The translations under genes were made by a program, and so were the position numbers. From Phycisphaerae bacterium (GTDB taxonomy: Bacteria > Planctomycetota > Phycisphaerae > Sedimentisphaerales > Anaerobacaceae), in the NCBI GenBank assembly GCA_016782865.1, contig JADHXR010000047.1, positions 1 to 46,119 on the forward strand: a DNA stretch of 46,119 nucleotides, written 5' to 3'. This document shows positions 17,989 through 25,622 of the stretch, piece after piece; position 1 is the stretch's first letter, and each line of letters begins with the position of its first letter. The notes under the pieces are model-generated. The model saw only the letters and a list, made by a program, of their open reading frames with translations. It made no database searches and was not told where the DNA came from.

Positions 17989-18411
17989 ATGTCTACTCTT
18001 TTAAACAGTAATGTACCGTCAACCGGAAACAAGGTCGCCGGGAAGCCTCTCACCGATGAGAGGATTAAAGCGGCCACAGCGAAGCCCACGAATATCCGAC
18101 GGCCTACGCGCAAAAAGAGGGGCATGTTTATGAAAGGTCCCATCCCTATCGCTTGGCTGGGCAAGGCATCTCAACTGGACGGTAAGTGTTTAGCAGTAGG
18201 CATTGTTCTGTGGTTCATAGTGGGTCTTAAACGACGGCAAACAGTTAAGTTAGAGCGTAAGTGGTTGTTAGTATTCCGTATAGGCAGGGGGGCCGTTGGA
18301 CGGTGTCTCGAAAAGCTTGAGGGTGCGGGCTTAATCTCAGTGGAACGTTCCGATGGGCGATGTCCTATTGTAACTATACAAGTCGTTGAGGATGAAGATA
18401 AGGCGGCATAA
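17989..18411 (+). CDS. Winged-helix regulator of the integrated element
   Basis: A 140-residue protein from ATG 17989; the frame is open further upstream but that region is the palindrome array. The first 45 residues are polar and basic. The domain begins F-M-K-G-P-I-P-I-A-W-L and continues D-G-K-C-L-A-V-G-I-V-L-W-F-I-V-G-L-K-R, a beta-helix segment, then R-G-A-V-G-R-C-L-E-K-L-E-G-A-G-L (recognition helix), and a wing S-V-E-R-S-D-G-R-C-P-I-V. From memory, similar small winged-helix proteins occur in rhizobial and planctomycetal integrated elements. The palindromes immediately upstream are its natural candidate operator, suggesting autoregulation. It is followed after 2 nt by the next gene. 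Confidence 0.6.
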   Translation: MSTLLNSNVPSTGNKVAGKPLTDERIKAATAKPTNIRRPTRKKRGMFMKGPIPIAWLGKASQLDGKCLAVGIVLWFIVGLKRRQTVKLERKWLLVFRIGRGAVGRCLEKLEGAGLISVERSDGRCPIVTIQVVEDEDKAA

Positions 18412-18413
18412 CA

Positions 18414-18755
18414 ATGATTGAAACGAGTGAGAAAGAGAAAGACCGAGAGATCGTCAGGCGTGTCTTGACGGCAATGGGATATGAGCCGACAGACGGCAAC
18501 TTTCGGCTCTGGGATCCAATACTTGACTGGTGTGCGACGGCCAAACTCATGGATCATCCCATCAGGACGGCGATGTGCCATATTCTCGATGGCGACGGTA
18601 AGACCGTCCTGGACAATGGCAGGCCAGTAGTTGTGGCCAGGGACGTAGAGGCCGATACCGAGGCCGAGGCTGCCGAGATCCTGAGCCGATCGTCTCATGT
18701 GTTTGTGGAATGGTGGCCGTCAGATGTGCCGAAACAGCCAAGTATCTCGAAATAA
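18414..18755 (+). CDS. Hypothetical protein of the integrated element
   Basis: A 113-residue acidic protein, not recognised. Start ATG lies 2 nt after the regulator stop, so both are probably one transcript. The sequence has a charged N-terminal helix (E-K-E-K-D-R-E-I-V-R-R-V-L), a W-D-P-I-L-D-W segment and an acidic D-T-E-A-E-A-A-E-I helix near the end. No leader, cysteine cluster or nucleic-acid motif. Its last 46 nt overlap the small helix-turn-helix frame at 18710. Confidence 0.45.
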   Translation: MIETSEKEKDREIVRRVLTAMGYEPTDGNFRLWDPILDWCATAKLMDHPIRTAMCHILDGDGKTVLDNGRPVVVARDVEADTEAEAAEILSRSSHVFVEWWPSDVPKQPSISK

Positions 18756-18847
18756 AGCAGATGACGGCATGGCGATACCTATTCATACTCGTGCGAGAAA
18801 GAGTATTGGAAGAAGTCGAAAAGGGAAAAAGGGGGGTATCCCCTTAA
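18710..18847 (+). CDS. Very small helix-turn-helix protein (45 residues)
   Basis: A short frame starting with ATG 18710 inside the end of the preceding gene and stopping with TAA at 18845-18847. The product reads C-A-E-T-A-K-Y-L-E-I-K-Q-M-T-A-W-R-Y-L: a helix, a turn and a recognition helix, followed by V-L-E-E-V-E-K-G-K-R-G as a wing-like end. The pattern is that of the first half of many small winged-helix regulators. Below the usual length cut-off, hence easily missed. Overlap with the upstream frame and lack of a strong ribosome site keep confidence moderate. Confidence 0.4.
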   Translation: MVAVRCAETAKYLEIKQMTAWRYLFILVRERVLEEVEKGKRGVSP

Positions 18848-18933
18848 GGGAAAATTGACACGAAACGGCGGTGTGGCTCCGAGATACCGCTATATTGCGA
18901 ACTGAAAAGAAGTCAAGTCTTCAAAGGTTTTAA

Positions 18934-18961
18934 TTGACATTGCGCCAAGCAGCGATATACT
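18934..18961 (+). promoter_or_regulatory. Sigma-70-type promoter for the XRE-like regulator and integrase
   Basis: TTGACA (18934-18939) and TATACT (18956-18961) with a 16-bp spacer. Transcription would start about 7 nt further on, at or next to the ATG at 18968, so the first product may be translated from a leaderless or nearly leaderless mRNA. Confidence 0.6.
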
Positions 18962-18967
18962 GATGGC

Positions 18968-19168
18968 ATGATTATGGAAAAGTTAGCCGAGGCAATTGAG
19001 AATTCAGAGCACAGCCGCTACGAAATTTGGCGGCAAACCGGCGTTGACCAGTCGGTGCTGCACCGGATAGTAAATGGTGGTAGCTGTAGCATCGAAACTG
19101 CTAACCGATTATGTGAATTCTTAGGCCTTGAACTGATTCAGACAAAGAAGCGTAGGAAGGCAAGGTGA
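18968..19168 (+). CDS. Cro/XRE-like helix-turn-helix protein
   Basis: A 66-residue repressor-type protein. A helix-turn-helix is visible: S-R-Y-E-I-W-R-Q-T-G-V-D-Q (helix 2) and S-V-L-H-R-I-V-N-G (helix 3), followed by S-I-E-T-A-N-R-L-C-E-F-L-G-L-E-L and a basic tail K-K-R-R-K-A-R. This is the lambda-repressor-like fold of small phage and element regulators. Two in-frame ATGs (18968, 18974) compete. It directly precedes the integrase by 7 nt, so it likely controls integrase expression from the shared promoter. Confidence 0.75.
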   Translation: MIMEKLAEAIENSEHSRYEIWRQTGVDQSVLHRIVNGGSCSIETANRLCEFLGLELIQTKKRRKAR

Positions 19169-19175
19169 TATTACT

Positions 19176-20669
19176 ATGGCAAGCGTATTTAAGAGAAAAA
19201 GAAAAGTGAAGCTCGCCAGCGGCAAGACCGTTACGAGGCAGTCTGCCAAGTGGCATGTTAAGTACACTGATGCCGATGGTATCGACCGGCGCGTGATTGC
19301 GTACAAGGACAAAACGGCCAGCCAGCAGCTTGCAGCAAGGCTTGAAAAAGAAGCTGAATTAGGGAAAGAGGGTGTTGTTAGTCGCTATAAAGAACACCAG
19401 CGCAAGCCGCTCACAGAGCATCTGAAAGACTTCAAGCAGTCCCTGCTCGACAAAGGAAACACTGAGGACCACGTTCGGCTCACTCACAATCGCGTCAAGG
19501 CGATACTGAGCGGATGCAAGTTTGTATTTATCACCGATATATCTGCTTCAAGAGTGCAGCGATACCTCGCCGAGCTGCGCGGCAACGGGGAGGGCATATC
19601 CGCACAGACGTTCAATTTCTATCTGCAAGCTGTCAAACAGTTCTGCAAGTGGTTGGTGCAGGATCAGCGGACCGGGGAATCGCCGCTTGAGTACCTCAAA
19701 GGTTTGAATGTTCGGACTGACAGACGGCATGACAGGCGGTCACTTGAACCGGCGGAGTTGAGGCGTCTCTTGGAGACCACAGCGAGCGCACCAAAGCGAT
19801 TTGGCATGAGCGGGACCGAAAGATACTTGCTCTACCGCTTTGCGGCCGAGACCGGACTGAGAGCGAACGAGATCAGAAATCTGAAAGTCGGCGACTTTGA
19901 CTGTGATAACCTCACCGTGACGGCCAAAGCTGGCTACAGCAAGCGCAGACGTGAAGATGTGCAACCGCTAAGGCCAGATACTGCCGCCCTGCTGCAAGAC
20001 TTCTTCATGGGCAAGATGCCCAACGTGAAAGCATTTGGCGGGACTTGCAAGCAGTTGACAAAGCGGACATCGGATATGATTGAGACGGATTTGACCGATG
20101 CTGAGATACCATATGTTGACGATGCTGGACGATATGCCGACTTTCATGGTCTGAGACATACGACGGGCAGCCTTTTGGCAGCGTCCGGGGTACACCCTAA
20201 AGTTGCTCAGTCGATTATGAGGCACAGCGACATAAACCTCACGATGTCAAGATACACCCATACACTTGCGGGGCAGGAAGCGAAAGCGGTTGCAGGTTTG
20301 CCCGATCTGTCCCTGCCGAGTAGCGGGAAGCAGGCTGCAACCGGCACCGATGATAGGTGTGCAGCGGCGGTTCAAGACAGCCCAAAAAGATTGACACCAA
20401 AATTGACACCCCAGTTGACACCTACAGCCTACTCTGAATGCAATCAGTTGGCAGCATTTGGCAAGGCGGAGAAGATGCAGTCGGGAGTGAGGACAGACCG
20501 CAGATGCCAACATAACGGCGATAGCGGTATGAAAAGGGCTCATTTGTCGCCCGATGACAGCGAAACCGGAGAGGCGGGGATTCGAACCCCGGGTACGGGC
20601 GTATACCCGTACGACGGTTTAGCAAACCGTTGCCTTAAGCCGCTCGGCCACCTCTCCAAATCATTATAA
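19176..20669 (+). CDS. Tyrosine site-specific integrase reading through tRNA-Ser
   Basis: A 497-residue integrase. Residues 75-165 form the SAM-like core-binding domain, and residues 190-370 the catalytic domain with Arg229 (TGLRANE), His324-x2-Arg327 (FHGLRHTTG), His350 (RHSDI) and the nucleophile Tyr360 (SRYTH). Residues 371-497 are a polar tail of low complexity. Residues 465-494 are encoded by the complement of a tRNA-Ser gene, and the TAA at 20667-20669 lies beyond it, in what should be host DNA. Thus the end of the protein depends on where the element is inserted. It acts with the excisionase-like protein at 15084 to move the element. Confidence 0.92.
   Translation: MASVFKRKRKVKLASGKTVTRQSAKWHVKYTDADGIDRRVIAYKDKTASQQLAARLEKEAELGKEGVVSRYKEHQRKPLTEHLKDFKQSLLDKGNTEDHVRLTHNRVKAILSGCKFVFITDISASRVQRYLAELRGNGEGISAQTFNFYLQAVKQFCKWLVQDQRTGESPLEYLKGLNVRTDRRHDRRSLEPAELRRLLETTASAPKRFGMSGTERYLLYRFAAETGLRANEIRNLKVGDFDCDNLTVTAKAGYSKRRREDVQPLRPDTAALLQDFFMGKMPNVKAFGGTCKQLTKRTSDMIETDLTDAEIPYVDDAGRYADFHGLRHTTGSLLAASGVHPKVAQSIMRHSDINLTMSRYTHTLAGQEAKAVAGLPDLSLPSSGKQAATGTDDRCAAAVQDSPKRLTPKLTPQLTPTAYSECNQLAAFGKAEKMQSGVRTDRRCQHNGDSGMKRAHLSPDDSETGEAGIRTPGTGVYPYDGLANRCLKPLGHLSKSL
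20568..20657 (-). tRNA. tRNA-Ser (anticodon GCU)
   Basis: A 90-nt class II tRNA. The acceptor arms GGAGAGG and CCTCTCC pair perfectly. The anticodon arm is ACGGT, TTGCTAA, ACCGT with anticodon GCT, reading AGC/AGU serine codons. A long variable arm (around GTACGGG and CCCGTAC) and a T arm CGGGG, TTCGAAT, CCCCG are present. CCA is not encoded. On the minus strand TATAAT lies at 20663-20668, only 5 bp before the gene, so it is close for a -10 element. The gene is intact although an integrated element abuts its 3' side. Confidence 0.96.
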
Positions 20670-21133
20670 ATATAGCAGCTACGGCGTCCCGCCGAGAAGC
20701 GCCGCTCTGCTAATCGCAGATAATTCTGCGGTACTTGACACTCCTGTTCTTGTCAAACCCTCGCTCGCAGCCAAAGTATACCGGCCGCGGCGAAATCCTA
20801 ATAACGAAACAGCATATTCCAACACAATCGGTCGTACCTTACAGCCGACCGGGCCATATTGCAAGAAAATTACGAGCGAGTTTCACGAATTACTCACTTT
20901 GTCAGTTCGTCAGCGCCGATGTTCATTATTCGATATTCCACTGCTGTTTGCCTCCCGATTCCCTGCTGCCCTGATCACCGGCCGCCTGTCATCCTGTATC
21001 CTGGTTTCTTGCCCGCCTGTCTCATTATTGGCGGCTATTGTTCAAGCAGATTACCGGAAATACAGGAATTCGTATGTCCAGGCCCCCTGGTGGCACCAGC
21101 GCGTGGAGCTTCGAGCCACACGGGCGATTCCAA
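20670..21133. other. Intergenic, no recognisable gene
   Basis: About 460 nt between the tRNA and the pseudopilin gene. Several overlapping open frames exist but none shows a ribosome site or a protein-like pattern. It probably holds the tRNA promoter side and the pseudopilin 3' region. Confidence 0.4.
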
Positions 21134-22012
21134 TCAAAACCTTGGCGAACGACTCGGCGTATAACCCAATCTGCCCCAGACGGCCTTTTGCATCCTGTAC
21201 AAATCCTGGAAGTCATCGTCACTTACAGGCTGCATCTGGTGCAACGGGTTTGCATCAAGGCCGGGAACAGCAGCGAGCTTGCCTGTCTCCAGTGTTTTCG
21301 AGCCCATGAACTTCCAGTAATCGGCGTGGCCGTCCGCGAAAGAGACATTCGTGCCGTCACCGTGCCGGACAAAGGGCGGGTCCCACCAGCGTTCATTCTG
21401 GTAATGGGTAGCGTAACTGTCGGGAGTTATCCGGCCTTCATCGAGAAAGACTATTCTTTGCGCCGGGCCGGGGGAGATGAAATCCGTTCTCCTCTTAACC
21501 CACAATACCGTTCTGCCTACTCTCGCACCCACATTGCCGTTGGTAGTACCACTCCTGGCAAGGCCATTGATAGCATCGGTAATGGTGTAGGTCCGCATCT
21601 CTCCACGAACACCAGTCGGGCATCGGTAAAGGGTCTCTTTCTTGGTGTATGACCACAAGGCGCCGGCTCTAATAGCTCTATATTGCATCTGCTGGGGTAG
21701 ACTTGTGCCCGCCCAGAAGTCCGCGATGTCATCGCCCGTCCACCATTGCTCGCCTCTATGCATGCCGCTGGTAGGGATAGGTGCCATGCCGTCTCCGCCG
21801 CCGTATGCCTCGCCGTTGACTACCTTGTCGTCGTTCTCGGTTGCATACATGTCCCACGCGAGCTGCAACTGTCTCAGATTGCTCAGACAGACCGCACGCC
21901 TGCCCTGCTCTTTGACCCTGTTCAGTGCCGGCATTAATACCGCCATCAGTATGGCGATAATGGCGATCACCACCAAAAGCTCTATTAGCGTGAATGCTCT
22001 TCGCTTGTACAT
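21134..22012 (-). CDS. Prepilin-type N-methylation protein with H-x9-D-G motif
   Basis: A 292-residue planctomycetal pseudopilin. The leader MYKRRA precedes [20 protein letters not shown], the prepilin peptidase site and membrane helix, followed by [11 protein letters not shown]. The C-terminal half carries the full H-x9-D-G motif ([18 protein letters not shown]), which defines this large paralogous family. The protein is inserted in the inner membrane through its N-terminal helix, with the globular part outside. It shares the first 55 residues with the pseudopilin at 2390 but the rest differs. It is transcribed alone from a TATAAT-containing promoter. Confidence 0.88.
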   Translation of the reverse strand: MYKRRAFTLIELLVVIAIIAILMAVLMPALNRVKEQGRRAVCLSNLRQLQLAWDMYATENDDKVVNGEAYGGGDGMAPIPTSGMHRGEQWWTGDDIADFWAGTSLPQQMQYRAIRAGALWSYTKKETLYRCPTGVRGEMRTYTITDAINGLARSGTTNGNVGARVGRTVLWVKRRTDFISPGPAQRIVFLDEGRITPDSYATHYQNERWWDPPFVRHGDGTNVSFADGHADYWKFMGSKTLETGKLAAVPGLDANPLHQMQPVSDDDFQDLYRMQKAVWGRLGYTPSRSPRF

Positions 22013-22099
22013 TACGCCTCTCCTTTCTTATCAATCATTCTTAGCACTCGTTGAAATTTCAGGTGCGGTATTTCTCATCGTTGTATCTTTGCTACCATA

Positions 22100-22127
22100 A
22101 TTATAACGCGATCCGCGCCAATTCAAA
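22100..22127 (-). promoter_or_regulatory. Candidate promoter of the pseudopilin gene
   Basis: On the minus strand TATAAT (complement of 22100-22105) is preceded by TTTGAA (complement of 22122-22127) with 16 bp between, about 90 nt upstream of the start codon. Confidence 0.45.
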
Positions 22128-22642
22128 GCGCAATCTCAAGAAATAAGCCCTTGGACTGCCAGATCATCGCGAAAAGTGCCCTTCACGGGGCTGTGCGTGA
22201 ATTCTGACTAACTAGGACTAACCAGGAACGGTCCCGAATGGCGATCCCTCCTGTTCCCCAACTTCTTTGACGACACTGAAATTGGGTTTGACTGGGTTTG
22301 AATTGGCTTTGTTTTCCTGCCCCTCAGATCGCCCTTCATTCTCATATTCCCTTTTGACACAAGCGTTTATCGCCATTCGGCCATTCCGCAAATTGGCCGA
22401 GTAGACGTACTATGGCCGTGCTAATATCAATATGGCTTCATATCACTTGTTAGCTCACGATACGCATACCCTAATTCCGGCCGGTCGGCCCGCGTCAGTG
22501 CTTCGACCTTCCCCCCATCAACCTGATTCAGACGAATCGACATTGATCTTTCTGGTGACAAGCAGGCCCACGTTTGATAACGTGTGTGTCTTGTGGATGC
22601 TAACAGACGAAACAATCAACCTGGCGAAAAAGAGAAATAGGT
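22128..22642. other. Intergenic, no recognisable gene
   Basis: About 515 nt between divergent genes. It contains short direct repeats of the type T-G-G-G-T-T-T-G-A (around 22285-22305) but no coding frame with a ribosome site. The promoter of the FMN-binding gene should lie here, not identified. Confidence 0.4.
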
Positions 22643-23785
22643 ATGCTGTCACCTGATTCACCGATGAGGGGAGCGAGTCGCCTCCTTCTGTGCATTGCGG
22701 CCATTGTCCTTCCGCTTGCCACGAGCAACCTGGCCGAAGGAATAGAAAAACGCAGGGATAATACACGGACGAGAGCCGAGGTCGAGGCGCTGATCGAAAA
22801 TGTGGGCAGGACTCCGCCAGACTGGTACGGCTCGACGCCGCTCAACTATCCGAGAACGCTTGACCTGTCTTGGCCCAAACCATCAGGCCCCTGGAACACC
22901 CGCAAGCACATCTCACACTACATGTTCAGCGTCATCAATGAGAACCCCCGGCGATGGAAAGAGGGCGCCAGGTTCATGCACCACGTGCTAAGCGTGAACG
23001 GAGACGACCCCCAAGTCCACCAGAAGGCCTTCGATCAGCTCGGCCACTGCTACCACGACCTGCTCGAAGACTGGGCGCGTGCCGCCTTCTGGTGGGGGAA
23101 GCTCAACAAGTATCACATGGACAACTTCATGGGTCTGGCCGACTGCTACTGGAAGCTCGGCAGCAAGGAGATGGCCACTGACCTGCTGCGCAGAATCCGC
23201 ACCGATTCGACGCGGTACGGTTCGGTGATCAAGCTCTGGTCGGACATGGGCGAATTGGACGAAGCGCTGCGACTGGCCGAAGCCTCGGCCCGGGCCGGTA
23301 ATCCAAGCGGGGCCCGCATTGGAGCCGGCGACGCCTGCCGCAAACACGGCCGATACTCCCGGGCCGTCGCCTACTACAAGAAGGTGCTTGCCCTGCCCGC
23401 GACCTATACGCGGATCAATGGAAAGAACCAAAAGAACCCCATCCTCGAGCGGAACAAGCAGCGCGCTCAAACCGCCATTGACAATATCAAGACATTTGAA
23501 ACCCTCGACCTGAACCGCATCTCTGACGGCATCTACACGGGCACCAGCCCTGCCTATGTCGGAGATCTCACCGTGGCGGCAACCGTTCAGAACGGCCGGA
23601 TCACGTCCGTCCGGATCACAAAACACAAAGACAAACAGTACTTCTCGGCGCTCACCGACACCCCAAATCAGATCATCAAGAAACAGGGCCTAAAAGGCGT
23701 GGATGCGACCACGAGTGCCACGATAACGTCCGAGGCGATTATCAACGCCACAGCCAAAGCGCTGGCAAGTAGCTTTGCAGATTGA
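22643..23785 (+). CDS. Exported FMN-binding-domain protein with TPR-like helical region
   Basis: A 380-residue protein. A signal peptide (SRLLLCIAAIVLPLATS) follows either ATG 22643 or ATG 22664. The middle is helical with tetratricopeptide-like pairs (for example A-V-A-Y-Y-K-K-V-L). The last 90 residues form an FMN-binding domain as in NqrC/RnfG: D-G-I-Y-T-G, a beta-rich core, and VDATTSATITSEAI near residues 352-366. In that motif a Thr normally receives FMN through a phosphoester bond; here the usual S/T-G-A-T appears as T-S-A-T, with Ser in place of Gly. It would carry electrons outside the membrane if flavinylated. No flavin transferase (ApbE) gene is in the window. Confidence 0.8.
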   Translation: MLSPDSPMRGASRLLLCIAAIVLPLATSNLAEGIEKRRDNTRTRAEVEALIENVGRTPPDWYGSTPLNYPRTLDLSWPKPSGPWNTRKHISHYMFSVINENPRRWKEGARFMHHVLSVNGDDPQVHQKAFDQLGHCYHDLLEDWARAAFWWGKLNKYHMDNFMGLADCYWKLGSKEMATDLLRRIRTDSTRYGSVIKLWSDMGELDEALRLAEASARAGNPSGARIGAGDACRKHGRYSRAVAYYKKVLALPATYTRINGKNQKNPILERNKQRAQTAIDNIKTFETLDLNRISDGIYTGTSPAYVGDLTVAATVQNGRITSVRITKHKDKQYFSALTDTPNQIIKKQGLKGVDATTSATITSEAIINATAKALASSFAD

Positions 23786-23828
23786 CGCGCGAAGTGCGGA
23801 AGAACAATGGAGAGCCACCAATTGTCTG

Positions 23829-23864
23829 ATCCTATATGATTAGGATGGGCAGGTTTTCCTGCCC
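23829..23864. terminator. Hairpin pair between convergent genes, probable terminator
   Basis: GGGCAGG-TTTT-CCTGCCC (23847-23864) forms a perfect stem. A weaker ATCCTA/TAGGAT stem lies at 23829-23846. It separates the convergent FMN-binding and beta-propeller genes. The short T-run leaves the type uncertain. Confidence 0.45.
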
Positions 23865-23915
23865 TTGCGGTTCATTATTCTCTATTTAGCATTTCGGATT
23901 TCACTGCCTGCACCG

Positions 23916-25208
23916 TCAGTCCGGGACTGAGAGGTCGGCACAGACAATCTCTTTATCGTTTCTGGCGTAAACGTGCTTGTACGCAAAAGCCGGGTGGGCC
24001 CAGCAGACGCCCCGCTCCAACTGTCCGTCGGTGGGTTCGATGAGTTTGGCGCGACTGATCTGACGGAATCCATTCGGTGAAAGTTCGCTGACTATGAGTT
24101 CGCCCAGCTCGTTGAGCATCCAGATTCTGTCTTTGTTTCGGACCAGGTGAGCGGTAGCCCAACGATCCGACGGGACGACGTCGAGACTCTCCCAGACTCG
24201 GTCACCCGTATGCAGGTCGAGACAGCGAAGCTGGCCGTACGAATCGATGCCGTAGATGTGATCTCCATCGATCACGGGGGTGGATATGCAGCAATGCAGA
24301 GCATCGGTATTCTTCTCATTCTCGCCCCTTCGGCGCCACAGCTCCTTTACGGCGAGCTTGTCGGGGTCAACCTTCACCAGCAGAGACCCGTCAAAAAAAC
24401 TGCTGACAAACAGATGGTCGTTCTCGAACACCGGACTTGCGATGTGATGGACCATCTTTTTGGGCGGAAAAGGAAGCTGCCAGTAGAGTTTGCCCGTGCG
24501 AGGATTCAGGCCGACGACCCTCTGACCGGTAAGACAGACCAAAACTCTCTCGCCCGCCTGCTCGATGACGATCGGAGCCGAATACGAAGCGTCATCGTCG
24601 AGCGATTGCCATTTCTTTCGCCCGCTGGCCTTCTCGAAAGCAATGAGACAAGCACCGTCTTTGCCGCCGACGTGAACTATGACCAGATCGCCCTCGACAA
24701 GCGGTGCCGCAGCAATTCCCCAGACAGGCACGCTAATTTCGTATTCAGTCTTCAGGTCCTTCTTCCACAAGGTCTTGCCGTTGACACCAGCGAAACAGTA
24801 CAGATGCCCCATCGTACCGAGCGAGTACGCGCGCCCGCCATCTATCGTGACCGAGGCGCGGGGACCGTCACGTTTGGCAACCTTCTCGTAATCGCATTCG
24901 TATTGGCGAGACCACAGCTTCTCGCCCGTCATCGCGTCGAAGCAGTGCACGCGTTCGAGCTGCGTCGGTGCAGCTATCCGGTCAGTAATATAGACACGGC
25001 CCTCGGCCACGGTCGGGCCACTGTACCCGGATCCGATTTGCGCCCGCCAGCGGATGGGTAGTTCATACTGAGCGAACCGCTCAACAATCCCGTCTTCGGA
25101 CCAGACGCCGTCTCGATTGGCCCCGTGCCATTGGGGCCAATCTGCACCCAAAGCCGGGACGACTACGACCGAAACAGTAATTATCGCAAGCACAAGTATT
25201 CTATTCAT
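23916..25208 (-). CDS. Exported PQQ-type (WD40-like) beta-propeller protein
   Basis: A 430-residue protein. Start ATG 25208 is chosen because the signal peptide begins there (MNRILVLAIITVSVVVVPAL, cut near G-A); an upstream GTG at 25217 is possible. The mature part starts D-W-P-Q-W-H-G-A-N-R-D-G-V, typical of planctomycetal PQQ-repeat proteins. Repeats of the form G-x-x-Y-x-L-G and L-x-C-L/F-x-A/L-x-T-G-x-x-x-W recur (RVHCFDAMTGEKLWSR, LRCLDLHTGDRVWES), giving about seven blades. This fold resembles BamB and quinoprotein dehydrogenases, but the catalytic PQQ site cannot be established. Probably periplasmic; role unknown. Confidence 0.85.
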   Translation of the reverse strand: MNRILVLAIITVSVVVVPALGADWPQWHGANRDGVWSEDGIVERFAQYELPIRWRAQIGSGYSGPTVAEGRVYITDRIAAPTQLERVHCFDAMTGEKLWSRQYECDYEKVAKRDGPRASVTIDGGRAYSLGTMGHLYCFAGVNGKTLWKKDLKTEYEISVPVWGIAAAPLVEGDLVIVHVGGKDGACLIAFEKASGRKKWQSLDDDASYSAPIVIEQAGERVLVCLTGQRVVGLNPRTGKLYWQLPFPPKKMVHHIASPVFENDHLFVSSFFDGSLLVKVDPDKLAVKELWRRRGENEKNTDALHCCISTPVIDGDHIYGIDSYGQLRCLDLHTGDRVWESLDVVPSDRWATAHLVRNKDRIWMLNELGELIVSELSPNGFRQISRAKLIEPTDGQLERGVCWAHPAFAYKHVYARNDKEIVCADLSVPD

Positions 25209-25217
25209 GATTACCAC

Positions 25218-25622
25218 GTCGCCTCAATTGAAATCTGTTATTATCCTGTAAGAGGATTTACTCTAACAGAAGCAACCTCGAATAACAACGGCGACTTGGG
25301 CGAGACAAGCGGGACTAAATGGAGTGAGCCCTTATTCCCCCTGGAGTTAACTTATACCTTAAGGGGCTGTTGCCCAAATCTTACTTGCAAAACAGATGTC
25401 ACGTGGTACATAGCGTGCTTATCCGTCTCAAACAACAAGTTCAAGCGTTTCAATCGCTCACTTACCAATGGACGGTTTCCCGTAAGGAAAAAGGAAAGGT
25501 CTGAACCCAATTGTTCCCCTTAATAGACCACTATCCAAGCCAACATGTTAAAATGCGCAAGTTTTAATCTTTCGGATGTTCTATACAGAGCAGGTCCGTC
25601 CCTAGTATTCTAGTTGTTTCAT
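25218..25622. other. Intergenic, no recognisable gene
   Basis: About 400 nt between two same-strand genes. No frame with a ribosome site or recognisable domain on either strand. Confidence 0.4.

Noticed and set aside
24147..25061. 304-codon plus-strand frame opposite the beta-propeller gene
   Set aside because: Shadow of the propeller repeats, without ribosome site or recognisable pattern.
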